Shown piece after piece: positions 1 to 8,628 of a DNA stretch of 64,000 nucleotides. The position numbers were made by a program, and so were the translations under genes. Source of the stretch: Nonomuraea candida (GTDB taxonomy: Bacteria > Actinomycetota > Actinomycetes > Streptosporangiales > Streptosporangiaceae); contig NZ_JOAG01000011.1 in NCBI RefSeq assembly GCF_000725485.1, positions 124,001-188,000 on the forward strand, read 5' to 3'. The notes beneath the pieces are model-generated. The model was not told where the DNA came from and ran no database searches. It saw nothing but the letters and a program-made list of their open reading frames with translations. Every line of letters starts with the position of its first letter. Position 1 is the first letter of the stretch.

Positions 1-2
1 GC

Positions 3-299
3 CACGCCACCGCCCTCATGATCGAGTGGAACCTCGTCAGCACGCACCTCGCCAACGGCGTCATCCAGATCTTCTTCGACCGCGCCGCCCCCGACGCGCC
101 CCACCGCGCGCACCAGCTCCGCAACGACGGTAGCTGCCTGCTGCGCGGGAACGGCTGCGCCATCTACCGCTCCGACATCGACCACGCCGCCGCCGACGTC
201 TGGTCCGAGACCAGCACCGCCGGCCTCGGCATGCTGCACCGCCTCAAGACCGCGCTCGACCCGGACGGCCTCATCTCACCCGGCCGGTACGGCGCCTGA
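3..299 (+). CDS. C-terminal fragment of a VAO-type FAD-linked oxidase
   Basis: The reading frame is open from base 3, so the gene begins left of the window and only about 98 C-terminal residues are visible. The end, LKTALDPDGLISPGRYGA, is the typical C-terminal signature of the vanillyl-alcohol oxidase / 4-cresol dehydrogenase group of FAD enzymes (a 'LDPxGxxxPGRYG' tail), which oxidise phenolic or other alcohols and amines. The flavin domain and substrate residues are outside the window, so the substrate cannot be judged. It reads toward the exporter and monooxygenase that follow and may belong to the same locus. Confidence 0.75.
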   Translation, partial: HATALMIEWNLVSTHLANGVIQIFFDRAAPDAPHRAHQLRNDGSCLLRGNGCAIYRSDIDHAAADVWSETSTAGLGMLHRLKTALDPDGLISPGRYGA

Positions 300-323
300 C
301 CACGGCGCGACCGAAGGACCGAA

Positions 324-419
324 CACCTGAACCACGCACCACCTGAACCACGCACCACCTGAACCACGCACCACCTGAACCACGCACCACCTGAACCACG
401 CAACACCAGAACCACAACG
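324..419. repeat. 16-bp tandem repeat, about six copies
   Basis: Unit cacctgaaccacgcac is repeated at 324, 340, 356 and 372 without change, then with one mismatch at 388 and degenerately at 404. There is no spacer sequence between copies. It lies 24 bp after the oxidase stop and before the exporter RBS, and fills about half of this 190-bp gap. No gene is seen here. Confidence 0.95.
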
Positions 420-493
420 TCCCGGCTCCGCCGCCCGCACTGCCGGAGTGTGCCGCCGGCGGAGAAGAACCGACGCTTTTCATGGGAGGACAC

Positions 494-2068
494 GTGCGTT
501 CGTCACCAGCGGCCGTCAGCGCGACCGGCGCGGGCCGGCGTCACGGAGTGATGCTGCGCCTGGTCGGTGCGGGTGTCATGTTGACGGTGATGGCCGACAC
601 CACGGCTACCACCCTGGCAGTGGGAGTGCTGCGGTACACACCCGCCGGTGCGGGCATGCCGCTGGGTGACCTCGTCTGGCTGACCAGCGCGGCGTTCATC
701 CCGATCGCGGCCCTGCTGGCGACGGCCGGCCGCTGGGCCGACCTGTTCGGCCGCCGGCGCGTGCTGGCGGTCGGGCTGGTGGTGTTCGTGCTGGGCGGCA
801 TCGCCACCGTCACCGTCGACTCCTGGTCGTACGTGCTGGCCGCGCGTGCCGTCCAGGGCGCCGGCGCGGCGGCGATGATCCCGGCCAGCCTCGGGCTGCT
901 GCTCGGGGAGCTGCCGGAGTCGCAGCGCCGCGGCGCGATCGCGCTGTGGAGCTCGGCCTCCGGCCTCGGCTGCCTGCTCATGCAGGCCGGCGGCGGCTGG
1001 CTGGCCGCCACCGTCGGCTGGCGGGCGCTGTTCGTCCCCGACGTCGTCATCGGCGTCGCCCTGCTGGTCGCGTGCGCCGCGCTCCCCGCGGGCCGGCGCG
1101 GCACCGCCAGGGGCGTGCCGGACGTGCTCGGCGCCTGGCTGCTGGCCGCCGGGATCGCCGTGGTGGTCCTGGCCATCTCCAAGGCCATGGCCTGGGGCAT
1201 GGACGTGGTCTGGCTCGCGCTGGCCGCGCTGGCCCTGATCGGCGGCGCGCTCGCCCAGGCCAGGCACCACCGCCTGCCGGCGATCGACCTGGCCCTGTGG
1301 AAGCGGCCCCGGTTCGTCTGGGGCTGGCTGGCCACCTGGGGGTTCGGCGCGCTGTCGTACGGGCTGCTGACCGTGCAGCCGCTGTACCTGCTGCACCTCG
1401 GCTACCCCATGCTCGAAGTGGCCATGTGGCTCACCCCCACCTCGGTCGCCGTCGTCGTGACGAGCTTCCTGGCCGGCCGCGCCGTCAAGCGGGTCGGCGC
1501 GTACGGCCTCATCTACGCCGGCTCGCTGCTGTGCGGCGGCGCCTGCGTGCTCGCGCTGATGCAGGCGGGTCCCACCGTGTGGGGCCTGGTCGCCAGCGTC
1601 GTGGTCGGCATCGGGGTGGGCGCGCTCGCGCCCGGCACCTCCGTCGCCACCACCCTGGCCGCCCGCCCCCACCAGTACGCCTCCGCCGTCGGCGCGGCCA
1701 CCATGGCCCGCATGGTCGGCGGCGCCGTCGGCGTCGCCGTGGTGTCGGTCGTGATCGACCACCCGTTCATGACCGGCCCCTTCGCCGGCCTGGCGGGCGC
1801 GCTGGCGCTGTGCGTGGCCATCTCGGTGCTCATCGGCGCGCTGGCCCTGACCAAGATCACCCGCCTGCGGCCGGATCCGGGCGACGACATGATCAAGGTG
1901 CCCCGCCGGCTGCTGCTCGAGCTGCGCATGACCCTCGCCACCGTCGCGGCCGAGGCCGACGCGCTGCTGCCAGTCGAGACCCGCACGCCTCCCACCGACA
2001 ACCACGTCCCGCGGCCGCGGACGGCCGAACCCGGCCCGCTCGCCGGGATCCGCGGTCACACGAACTAG
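494..2068 (+). CDS. MFS drug-efflux transporter, DHA2 (EmrB/QacA) type
   Basis: A 524-residue, very hydrophobic protein with about 13-14 predicted membrane helices. Near the N-terminus it carries the MFS loop motif GRWADLFGRRR, and the helix-5 region is of the exporter type, which fits proton-driven export of drugs or secondary metabolites by the DHA2 family. I chose GTG 494 because GGGAGGA (484-490) precedes it, though the spacing is short; ATG 482 in the same frame is the alternative and has no RBS. The C-terminal 60 residues are hydrophilic and probably cytoplasmic. The FAD monooxygenase follows after 26 bp, so the two are probably cotranscribed and the exporter may remove that enzyme's product. 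Confidence 0.85.
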   Translation: MRSSPAAVSATGAGRRHGVMLRLVGAGVMLTVMADTTATTLAVGVLRYTPAGAGMPLGDLVWLTSAAFIPIAALLATAGRWADLFGRRRVLAVGLVVFVLGGIATVTVDSWSYVLAARAVQGAGAAAMIPASLGLLLGELPESQRRGAIALWSSASGLGCLLMQAGGGWLAATVGWRALFVPDVVIGVALLVACAALPAGRRGTARGVPDVLGAWLLAAGIAVVVLAISKAMAWGMDVVWLALAALALIGGALAQARHHRLPAIDLALWKRPRFVWGWLATWGFGALSYGLLTVQPLYLLHLGYPMLEVAMWLTPTSVAVVVTSFLAGRAVKRVGAYGLIYAGSLLCGGACVLALMQAGPTVWGLVASVVVGIGVGALAPGTSVATTLAARPHQYASAVGAATMARMVGGAVGVAVVSVVIDHPFMTGPFAGLAGALALCVAISVLIGALALTKITRLRPDPGDDMIKVPRRLLLELRMTLATVAAEADALLPVETRTPPTDNHVPRPRTAEPGPLAGIRGHTN

Positions 2069-2094
2069 GTCAACCTTTCGAAAGGGCTCTCGTC

Positions 2095-3258
2095 ATGGCA
2101 ACCACATCGTGCGACGTCGCCATCGTCGGCGCCGGGCTCGGCGGCTGCTTCCTGGCCTTATTGCTGGGACGCCGCGGCCGGAACGTCGTCGTCATCGAGC
2201 AGGGACCGTCGGTCCCGAGCGCCGGCGCGGACTTCCTCAAGCCGCCCGGTCTGCGGGTGCTCGCCCGGCACGGGCTGGCGGACCTCGTCGGACGCCATGG
2301 CCTCAGACGTGACGTCATCCGCTACTACCACGACGGTGACCCCATCCAGGAGTGCCGCTTCCCCGACGGCGGCTTCCTCATCCGCCCCTACCGGGAGCTG
2401 GTTGAGCTGATCTACACCTCGTGCGCGATGGAGGGCGTCGGCTTCTGGTTCGACGCCAGCATCGCCGACATCGCCATCGGCGCGGGCCCGGCGGGGGAGC
2501 GGGTGGAGGAGCTGACGCTGGCCGACGGTCGCCGGTTGCGGGCCGCGGTGGTGATCGGCGCCGACGGCACCAAGTCTGCCGTGCGGGAGGCGCTCGGCAT
2601 CCCGCAGGAGACGATCCCGTACGAGCGGCTGCTCATGCGGGTGGCGACCGTGCCGCTGAGCGCCAGCGTCGCCCAGCTCAACCGGCTCTACTTCAGCTCC
2701 GAGGGCTGGCTCACCTACCTCTATCCGATCAGCAGGGACCAGGCCCGCGTCTTCGTCGGCCTGCCGCCGGAGGACGACAAGGAGATCTTCCAGGACGGCA
2801 TCCCGGCGCTGCTCGACGAGCTGAAGAAGTTCGTCACCGACAGCTCCGACGCCTTCAACTTCCTGCAGCCCGCCACCTGGCAGCGCATCAAGGTCTCCTC
2901 CATGCGGGTGGACGCCTACCACAAGGGCAACGCCGCGCTCCTCGGCTCGGCGGCGTTCGCCTGCCACCCGATGACGGGCATGGGCATGAGCTACACGCTG
3001 CACGACGCCGAGATCCTGGCCGACGTCATCTGCGCCGCCGACGGCGACCCCGAGCTGCTCGACCGGCTCCTGCACGCCCGCTACGAGCCCCGCAGGGAGG
3101 CCCACCGCCGGCTCATCGACTACGGCGACGCCCTGGCCGCGACCTTCCGCGACCGCACGGCGTACCTGGCGGCCTTCCGTCCCGACCTGCACGTCCACGG
3201 CCAGGCCGCCGCGCCCGGGAGCCTGCCCGCCCCGCCGCCCGCCCCGCTGCCCGCCTGA
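2095..3258 (+). CDS. FAD-dependent monooxygenase (PHBH/UbiH-like fold)
   Basis: A 387-residue flavoprotein. The N-terminal Rossmann motif VGAGLGG (residues 11-17) binds FAD, and the DG motif is present as VIGADGTKSAVR. In the third motif, where class A monooxygenases have GDAAHxxxP, this protein reads GSAAFACHP, so the usual aspartate contacting the FAD ribityl chain is serine. That could mean altered flavin affinity or simply a divergent branch. Start ATG 2095 has AAGGG at a good distance. The last 25 residues are a Pro/Ala-rich tail. It sits directly behind the exporter; a tailoring oxygenase in a biosynthetic locus is a reasonable but unproven role. Confidence 0.8.
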   Translation: MATTSCDVAIVGAGLGGCFLALLLGRRGRNVVVIEQGPSVPSAGADFLKPPGLRVLARHGLADLVGRHGLRRDVIRYYHDGDPIQECRFPDGGFLIRPYRELVELIYTSCAMEGVGFWFDASIADIAIGAGPAGERVEELTLADGRRLRAAVVIGADGTKSAVREALGIPQETIPYERLLMRVATVPLSASVAQLNRLYFSSEGWLTYLYPISRDQARVFVGLPPEDDKEIFQDGIPALLDELKKFVTDSSDAFNFLQPATWQRIKVSSMRVDAYHKGNAALLGSAAFACHPMTGMGMSYTLHDAEILADVICAADGDPELLDRLLHARYEPRREAHRRLIDYGDALAATFRDRTAYLAAFRPDLHVHGQAAAPGSLPAPPPAPLPA

Positions 3259-3499
3259 GCCGGCGCCCCCGCCGCCCGCCATTCCCCACCCAGGTGAGAG
3301 TCGTCGTCCAGTGCCACGCTGAGTGCGATGGGCCGGTTCCATCCCCGGGTGGCGGGGGAGCCCACGCTGAGCCCCACGCCGTGGCCGGAAGGTAGGGCGT
3401 GCACTACCACCAGGACGGGTGACAGCGGGGGTCCGCCCGCACCCCGTCTCTCGCGATGCTGAGGAGCGTTCACCTAATTCCCGGCATCGGAGACGAAAC

Positions 3500-4537
3500 G
3501 TGACTGTGACTGAGACCTCCCGCCCGGCCACGCGGGAACGGGGCAGCGACTTCGCGAGACTGTCGCGGCGCATCGCCCAGGCCGGGCTGCTCGACCGGCG
3601 GCCCGGCTACTACGCGATCCGGATCAGCCTGGTGGCCGCCCTGTTCGCCGGCACCTGGGCGTTGTTCGCCGCCGTCGGCGACTCCTGGTGGCAGGTCCCC
3701 GTCGCGGTGCTGCTGGCGGTGGCGTTCGCGCAGGTCACGCTGCTGGCCCACGACCTGGCCCACGGGCAGATCTCCCGGTCCAGGAAGAAGAGCAGGATCG
3801 CCGGGCTGCTCGTCGGCAACCTGGCCGTCGGGCTCAGCTACGGCTGGTGGATGGACAAGCACACCCGCCACCACGCCAACCCCAACCACGAGGACCACGA
3901 CCCCGACGTCTCGCCCGACGTCCTCATCTGGTCCCAGAAGCAGGCCGAGGCCAGCCGGGGGCTGCCCCGGTTCATCGGGCGGTGGCAGGCGTTCCTGTTC
4001 TTCCCCCTGCTCACGCTGGAGGGGCTGAACCTGAAGGTGTCGAGCTTCCGCGCGCTGCGCAGGAAGTCGCTCAAGAGCCGGGGCGTGGAGGGGCTGCTGC
4101 TGAGCGCGCACGTGCTGGCGTACCTCGGCGCGGTGCTGCTGGTGCTGCCGCTGCCCAAGGCGCTGCTGTTCCTGGCCGTGCACCAGGCCTGCTACGGCGT
4201 CTACCTCGGCTGCACCTTCGCGCCCAATCACAAGGGCATGCCCGTGCTCACCGCCGAGGACGAGCTCGACTTCCTCCGCCGCCAGGTCCTGACCTCCCGG
4301 AACGTGCGCGGCGGGCGCCTGGTCAACACCGCACTGGGCGGCCTGAACTTCCAGATCGAGCACCACCTGTTCCCCAGCATGCCGACCGCGAACCTGCGCA
4401 AGGCCCAGCCCATCGTGCGTGAGTACTGCGCCTCGCTCGGCGTCGACTACGTCGAGTGCGGGCTGGTGGAGTCGTGGGGCCAGGCGCTGCGCCACCTGCA
4501 CGAGGCGGGCCGCCCGCTGCGGGCCGTCAGGACGTGA
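3500..4537 (+). CDS. Acyl-lipid/acyl-CoA fatty acid desaturase
   Basis: A 345-residue membrane di-iron desaturase. The three histidine boxes are HDLAH (84-88), HTRHH (121-125) and QIEHH (His 288-289). The QxxHH third box is typical of the front-end/linoleoyl-CoA (FADS) branch. Hydrophobic helices lie between the boxes. It would insert a double bond into fatty acyl chains at the membrane, using O2 and electrons from ferredoxin or a similar donor. GTG 3500 was chosen because GGAGA lies 6 nt upstream; the frame is open further upstream, but that stretch does not look like coding sequence. Its 3' end overlaps the convergent hypothetical gene by 11 bp. Confidence 0.88.
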   Translation: MTVTETSRPATRERGSDFARLSRRIAQAGLLDRRPGYYAIRISLVAALFAGTWALFAAVGDSWWQVPVAVLLAVAFAQVTLLAHDLAHGQISRSRKKSRIAGLLVGNLAVGLSYGWWMDKHTRHHANPNHEDHDPDVSPDVLIWSQKQAEASRGLPRFIGRWQAFLFFPLLTLEGLNLKVSSFRALRRKSLKSRGVEGLLLSAHVLAYLGAVLLVLPLPKALLFLAVHQACYGVYLGCTFAPNHKGMPVLTAEDELDFLRRQVLTSRNVRGGRLVNTALGGLNFQIEHHLFPSMPTANLRKAQPIVREYCASLGVDYVECGLVESWGQALRHLHEAGRPLRAVRT

Positions 4538-4817
4538 CGACCAGCTCCAGCCCGTTGAAGTCCTCCCGGACCTGATGGCCGGCGTCGGCCAGGACCGTCC
4601 TCAGCGCGAGCTGGACCGCGGCCCTGATGGTCGCGTGCCTGACGAGGTGGTCGGCGGAGGTGCCCCAGGTGATGACCACCCCGCGCGTGGGGTCGTGCCA
4701 GACGCCGAGTCCGCCGTCGGCGGACATCAGCGACGGCTCGACGGTGAAACCCGCGTCCGTCAGCTCCCGGCGGACCGTGCGTTCCAGGTCCTGTCCGGCG
4801 CTCGTGACGATGTCCAT
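4527..4817 (-). CDS. Hypothetical protein, 96 aa
   Basis: I do not recognise the family. The protein starts MDIVTSAGQDLERTVRREL and has a mixed alpha/beta composition with no membrane segment or signal peptide. Sequences such as GVVITWGTSADHLV resemble small actinobacterial conserved hypotheticals. ATG 4817 has a weak GGA upstream. The gene converges on and overlaps the last 11 bp of the desaturase, so their transcripts would be antisense at the ends. A function cannot be assigned. Confidence 0.5.
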   Translation of the reverse strand: MDIVTSAGQDLERTVRRELTDAGFTVEPSLMSADGGLGVWHDPTRGVVITWGTSADHLVRHATIRAAVQLALRTVLADAGHQVREDFNGLELVVTS

Positions 4818-4890
4818 CAGAGTCCGCTGCCCTCGTACGCGCGCTTCGAACCTCGGGGACCCGGCAATTCCTTGTGGAAAGATGTCGGCT

Positions 4891-5553
4891 GTGCCCGTAG
4901 CCGCGTCCCGCGCCCTGCCGCCGGCCGCGACCGCGCCGTCGCCGGTCGCGCCACCGGCGGCCGCGTCGCGCACGCCACCGGCCGCGACGGCTCCAGGGCC
5001 GGCCGTGGCGGCGTCCGCGGTGTTGCGGCTGGCGCGGGCCGTCGTGTTCGCGACGGTCTGCGGCGCCGTGTCGGCGGGCGGGCACGCGCTGGCCGGCGGC
5101 GCTCCCGTGCCGTTCGGCGTCTACCTGGCGGGCGTGCTGGCCGCGCTCGGGCTGGCCTACCTGATCGACGGGCGCGAACGCGGCCCCGCGGCGGTGCTGG
5201 CCGCCACCGTGAGCACCCAGATGGTGCTGCACCAGATCTTCGACCGGCTCGCCCCCGGCGACCCGGCCGCGCCCGGGCACGCGCATCCCCAGGCCGGCAT
5301 GGCGCTGATCCACCTCACGGTGGCGGCGCTGACGGCGTGGTGGCTGCACCGGGGCGAGAGCGCGCTGTGGCTGATGATCCGCCTGTACGGCGCGCCGCTC
5401 CCGGCCGTCCGGCTGCCGGTCCTCCTCGACGCGGCGGCCGGCGCGAAGCCGCTCACCTGGCGGCCGATGGCCTCCGGCCTGCCGCCCGCCCTCTCCGGCA
5501 GGGCCGTCTCCTGCCCGATCACCAGGCGAGGCCCGCCCGCCCGGGCCCTCTGA
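4891..5553 (+). CDS. Membrane protein, about 4 helices, next to copC
   Basis: A 220-residue protein with an Ala/Pro-rich N-terminus and about four hydrophobic segments. Histidines are placed near the membrane segments (HALAGG, HQIFD, HAHPQ, WLHRGE). GTG 4891 has GGAAAG at 9 nt, which is better than ATG 4882 where the same site is adjacent. Proteins of this sort are often found next to CopC-like genes in actinomycetes, so a link to copper handling is plausible, based on context and His content only. The gene reads toward copC, which lies 195 bp downstream. Confidence 0.6.
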   Translation: MPVAASRALPPAATAPSPVAPPAAASRTPPAATAPGPAVAASAVLRLARAVVFATVCGAVSAGGHALAGGAPVPFGVYLAGVLAALGLAYLIDGRERGPAAVLAATVSTQMVLHQIFDRLAPGDPAAPGHAHPQAGMALIHLTVAALTAWWLHRGESALWLMIRLYGAPLPAVRLPVLLDAAAGAKPLTWRPMASGLPPALSGRAVSCPITRRGPPARAL

Positions 5554-5748
5554 CGGACGCCAACGACACCCGCCACCGCCGCGCCGCCGGCCCGGTGAGG
5601 TGTCGCGTCCGTTGCCGGATTCCGCCGACACGCCCGGGCGCGCCACCTGACTGATGTCCGGTTTGTCGGCTTTTGTCCTTGCCTGTCGTCCGGACGTCCC
5701 GGCGCCAACGGGCGCGGTCGTCCGGAAGATCATCTCTGGAGACCCATC

Positions 5749-6411
5749 ATGGCATTCCTGCCGCGACACATCCGCAAGGCCGCGCCGGTCGCCCTCGCCT
5801 GCGCGCTCGCCCTGGCCCTGCCCGCCGCCCCCGCCTATGCCCACGACAAGCTCAAGAGCAGCTCACCCGCCAAGAACGCCGAGGTCTCCGCGATCGAGGA
5901 GATCGAGCTCGAATACACCGCGACCGTCAAGTTCCCGTTCGTCGTCCTGCACGACGCGGCGGGCAAGGAGGTCGCCCTCGGCGAGCCCCGGCTCGACGGG
6001 GTCGTGGTGACCACCGACGTGCCGCAGCCGCTGACGCCCGGTTCGTACGTCATCGCCTGGCGTGTCGTTTCCTCTGACGGGCATCCGATTGAGGGCGAAA
6101 TCCCCTTCAGCGTGAAAGGATCATCTTCCGCGCCGGCTTCGCCCTCACCCACCGGTGAGGGGGCCGCGGCGGTGACCCCGTCCGCGGGGGCGTCCGCCGC
6201 GTCGTCCACCGCGTCGTCCTCCGGGCCGACTACTGAGCCGACTACTGTGCCGACTGCCGGGCCGACCGCCGGTGTGGGGGACGTCACGGCGTCGGGGGGC
6301 GTTCCCGGCTGGATCTGGGGCGGGCTGGCGGTGCTTGTCGTGCTGGGTGCGGTCATCTGGTTCAGAAGCTCGCGCCGTGGCCCCGATCGGGAGGACGTGA
6401 ATGCTGATTGA
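5749..6411 (+). CDS. CopC-domain copper-binding protein, membrane anchored
   Basis: A 220-residue secreted protein. The signal peptide (residues 1-31, ending AYA) is followed by His32 at the start of the mature chain (HDKLKSSSP). Together with the conserved SSDGHP segment this forms the usual Cu(II) site of CopC proteins. The CopC beta-sandwich spans about 32-122. After it comes a Ser/Thr/Pro linker containing 12-bp repeats (TTEPTTVPTAGPTAG), then one membrane helix and a short basic tail, so the domain would be displayed outside the cell. GGAG precedes ATG 5749. The next gene starts inside its last 11 bp. Confidence 0.87.
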   Translation: MAFLPRHIRKAAPVALACALALALPAAPAYAHDKLKSSSPAKNAEVSAIEEIELEYTATVKFPFVVLHDAAGKEVALGEPRLDGVVVTTDVPQPLTPGSYVIAWRVVSSDGHPIEGEIPFSVKGSSSAPASPSPTGEGAAAVTPSAGASAASSTASSSGPTTEPTTVPTAGPTAGVGDVTASGGVPGWIWGGLAVLVVLGAVIWFRSSRRGPDREDVNAD

Positions 6412-7408
6412 GCAGGCCAGGAAGGTCGCACGGCAGTGGGTTCGCGAAGAGGGGGCGGCGCTGCCGGGCTTCGGCGGCGCGTTCCTGACCGGGTCGGCAC
6501 TGTGGGCCGGCCCGGGCGACGAGCTGCCGCCGGCCTCTGACGTGGACGTCATGGTGGTCGCGGAGCCGGGTGCCCGCATCGGGCATATCGGGAAATTTCG
6601 CTATCAGGGGGTGTTGCTGGAGGTCTCCTCCATGGGGCCGCCCGGCTCGGCGCACGACGTGCTGAGCGACTACCACCTGGCCGGCAGCTTCCACCTGCCG
6701 TGCGTGCTGGCCGACCCGTCCGGCCGGCTGACCGAGCTGCAGCGCGTGGTCGCCCGCGACTTCGCCGAACGGCCCTGGATCCTGGCGCGGTGCACCAACG
6801 CCATGGACCGGGTGCGGGGCTGGATCAACGGCATGGACGAGTCCGCGCCGCTGCCCGACCAGGTCAACGCCTGGCTGTTCGGCACCGGGGTGACCGCGCA
6901 CGTGCTGCTCGTGGCCGGGCTGCGCAACCCCACGGTGCGCCGCCGGTACGCCGACGTCCGCGACCTGCTCGCCCGGCACGGCCGGCTCGACTACCACGAG
7001 AGCCTGCTCGACCTGCTCGGCTGCGCCGACCTCGGCGCCGACCGGGTGGAACGCCACCTGGCGGCGCTGGAGAAGGCGTACGACGCCGCCGCCTCGTTGC
7101 GCACGCCCTCCTACCGGTTCGACTCCGACGTCTCCCCGGTGGCCCGGCCGGCCGCCATCGACGGCACCCGGGAGCTGATCGAGGAGGGGCTGCACAGGGA
7201 GGCGGTGTTCTGGCTGGTGGCCACGTACGCGCGGTGCCTGGCCAAGCGGGCGGCGGCCGGGCAGCCCGTGCCCGCCGGGCACGAGGACGGCTTCCTGGAG
7301 CTGCTGGCGGACCTGGGCGCGGAGACGTTCGCCGACCGGCGGCGCCGCGGGGACCGCGTCCTCGCGGCGCTCCCGGGCCTGTGGCAGACCGCCACCGGCC
7401 TCTGCTGA
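6401..7408 (+). CDS. Nucleotidyltransferase-like protein
   Basis: A 335-residue cytosolic protein. The N-terminal region has the polymerase-beta nucleotidyltransferase pattern: GS at the turn (TGSALWAGPGDEL) followed by SDVDVMVV, whose two aspartates would bind metal. The remaining 250 residues are alpha-helical. This resembles aminoglycoside nucleotidyltransferase-type proteins that transfer an NMP to a small molecule, but the substrate is unknown. GGAGG lies 6 nt before ATG 6401, inside the end of copC. The 11-bp overlap implies translational coupling, although the functional link to copper is not obvious. Confidence 0.65.
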   Translation: MLIEQARKVARQWVREEGAALPGFGGAFLTGSALWAGPGDELPPASDVDVMVVAEPGARIGHIGKFRYQGVLLEVSSMGPPGSAHDVLSDYHLAGSFHLPCVLADPSGRLTELQRVVARDFAERPWILARCTNAMDRVRGWINGMDESAPLPDQVNAWLFGTGVTAHVLLVAGLRNPTVRRRYADVRDLLARHGRLDYHESLLDLLGCADLGADRVERHLAALEKAYDAAASLRTPSYRFDSDVSPVARPAAIDGTRELIEEGLHREAVFWLVATYARCLAKRAAAGQPVPAGHEDGFLELLADLGAETFADRRRRGDRVLAALPGLWQTATGLC

Positions 7409-7454
7409 CACCCGGGACACCCGGCGGCCGCGGGCTCCGTCGCGCCTGGCGGGG

Positions 7455-8441
7455 TCAGCGGCCGTCGAGGCGGGGGATGGCGTCGCCGTAGAGGTCCGGG
7501 CTGCGGTCCGCCTCGCCGATGAAGTCGCCGGGGAAGCCCAGCTCGAAGGGCACCGCCGCCTCCAGCCGCCGCATCACCTCCGCCGGCAGCTCCACCTCAC
7601 CGGCCCCCAGGTTGTCCTTGAGCTGGGCGGCGCTGCTCGTGCCGAGGATCGGGTGCACCCCGCGCCGCAGCGCCCACGCGATGGCGACCTGGGAGGGCGT
7701 GACGCCCAGCTCGGCGGCGGCCTCGATCACGGCCCGCTCCCCGGCCCGCTCCCGCTCGCCGAGCGACTCGGGCGACACGCGGGAGGCCGCGGCCCCCGGC
7801 TCGGCGTACCGGCCGGACAGCACGCCGCGCGCGAGCACGCCCCACGCGGCCACGCTGATCTCCTGCGCCCGCGCCATCGGCAGCAGCTCCCGCTCGATGT
7901 CGCGCCACAGGAGGCTGTAGGGCACCTGGAGGCCGGCGAACGGCGTCCAGCCGCGCCACTCGGCCAGCGTGTTGGCCCGGCTGACCACCCAGGCCGGGCT
8001 GTCGGAGACGCCGACGTAGAGCACCTTGCCGGCGCGGACCACGTCGTCCAGCGCCCGCATCGTCTCCTCGATCGGGGTGTGCCGGTCCCAGACGTGCACC
8101 CACAGCAGGTCGATGTAGTCGGTGCGCAGCCGCCGCAGGCTCTGCTCCAGCGACAGGACGAGGTTCTTGCGGTGGTTGCCGGCCGCGTTCAGGTCGGTGC
8201 GATCGCGGGTGGGGGTGTACTTGGTGGCCAGCACGAAACGGTCGCGGCGCGCCCGGAGCAGCTCGCCGACGACGCTCTCGCTCTCGCCGTACATCGAGGC
8301 CGTGTCGATCACGTTGCCCCCGGCCTCGGCGTACAGGTCGAAGATGGTGCGCACCTCGGGCGTCACCTCGCGATAGGTCATCGCGCCGAGGAACAGGTCG
8401 GAGACCCGCAGCCCGGTGCGGCCCAGCAGCCGATAACGCAT
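7455..8441 (-). CDS. Aldo/keto reductase
   Basis: A 328-residue TIM-barrel oxidoreductase. The catalytic tetrad is intact: Asp46 and Tyr51 (in NVIDTASMYG), Lys74 (LATKY) and His116 (WVHVWD). The NADPH-binding end contains the ILGTSSAAQL segment. It would reduce aldehydes or ketones with NADPH in the cytosol. ATG 8441 has GAGAGGAG 6 nt upstream. It is divergent from the MmyB-type regulator with a 187-bp gap; such pairs are common in actinomycetes and the regulator probably controls it. Confidence 0.92.
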   Translation of the reverse strand: MRYRLLGRTGLRVSDLFLGAMTYREVTPEVRTIFDLYAEAGGNVIDTASMYGESESVVGELLRARRDRFVLATKYTPTRDRTDLNAAGNHRKNLVLSLEQSLRRLRTDYIDLLWVHVWDRHTPIEETMRALDDVVRAGKVLYVGVSDSPAWVVSRANTLAEWRGWTPFAGLQVPYSLLWRDIERELLPMARAQEISVAAWGVLARGVLSGRYAEPGAAASRVSPESLGERERAGERAVIEAAAELGVTPSQVAIAWALRRGVHPILGTSSAAQLKDNLGAGEVELPAEVMRRLEAAVPFELGFPGDFIGEADRSPDLYGDAIPRLDGR

Positions 8442-8628
8442 GACCACTCCTCTCAGTCGAATCTGCTCGGACGCCGGCCGGGGACCGGCGCGGTCGCGGA
8501 TCGGCGGCGTGCGCGCGCTCCGCATGGTGACAACCTGCCGGTCCGCCGCGCGCGGAGGAAGACCGCGCCGAGACTGGCCCTGCGGGGGCCACGATACGCA
8601 CCGCCCGGCCCCCCTAGACTCACCGGTC

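Noticed and set aside
324..419. Possible CRISPR array
   Set aside because: The copies are directly adjacent with no spacers, and no cas genes are present.
503..2059. Long open frames antisense or in alternative frames to the MFS gene and most other genes
   Set aside because: They arise from the extreme GC content; their products are Arg/Pro/Ala/Gly-rich without domains, and the opposite frame has the expected GC-rich third positions and clear families.
4627..4890. Upstream extension of the copC-neighbour membrane protein
   Set aside because: The frame is open, but the extension is antisense to the 4527-4817 gene and the RBS points to 4891.
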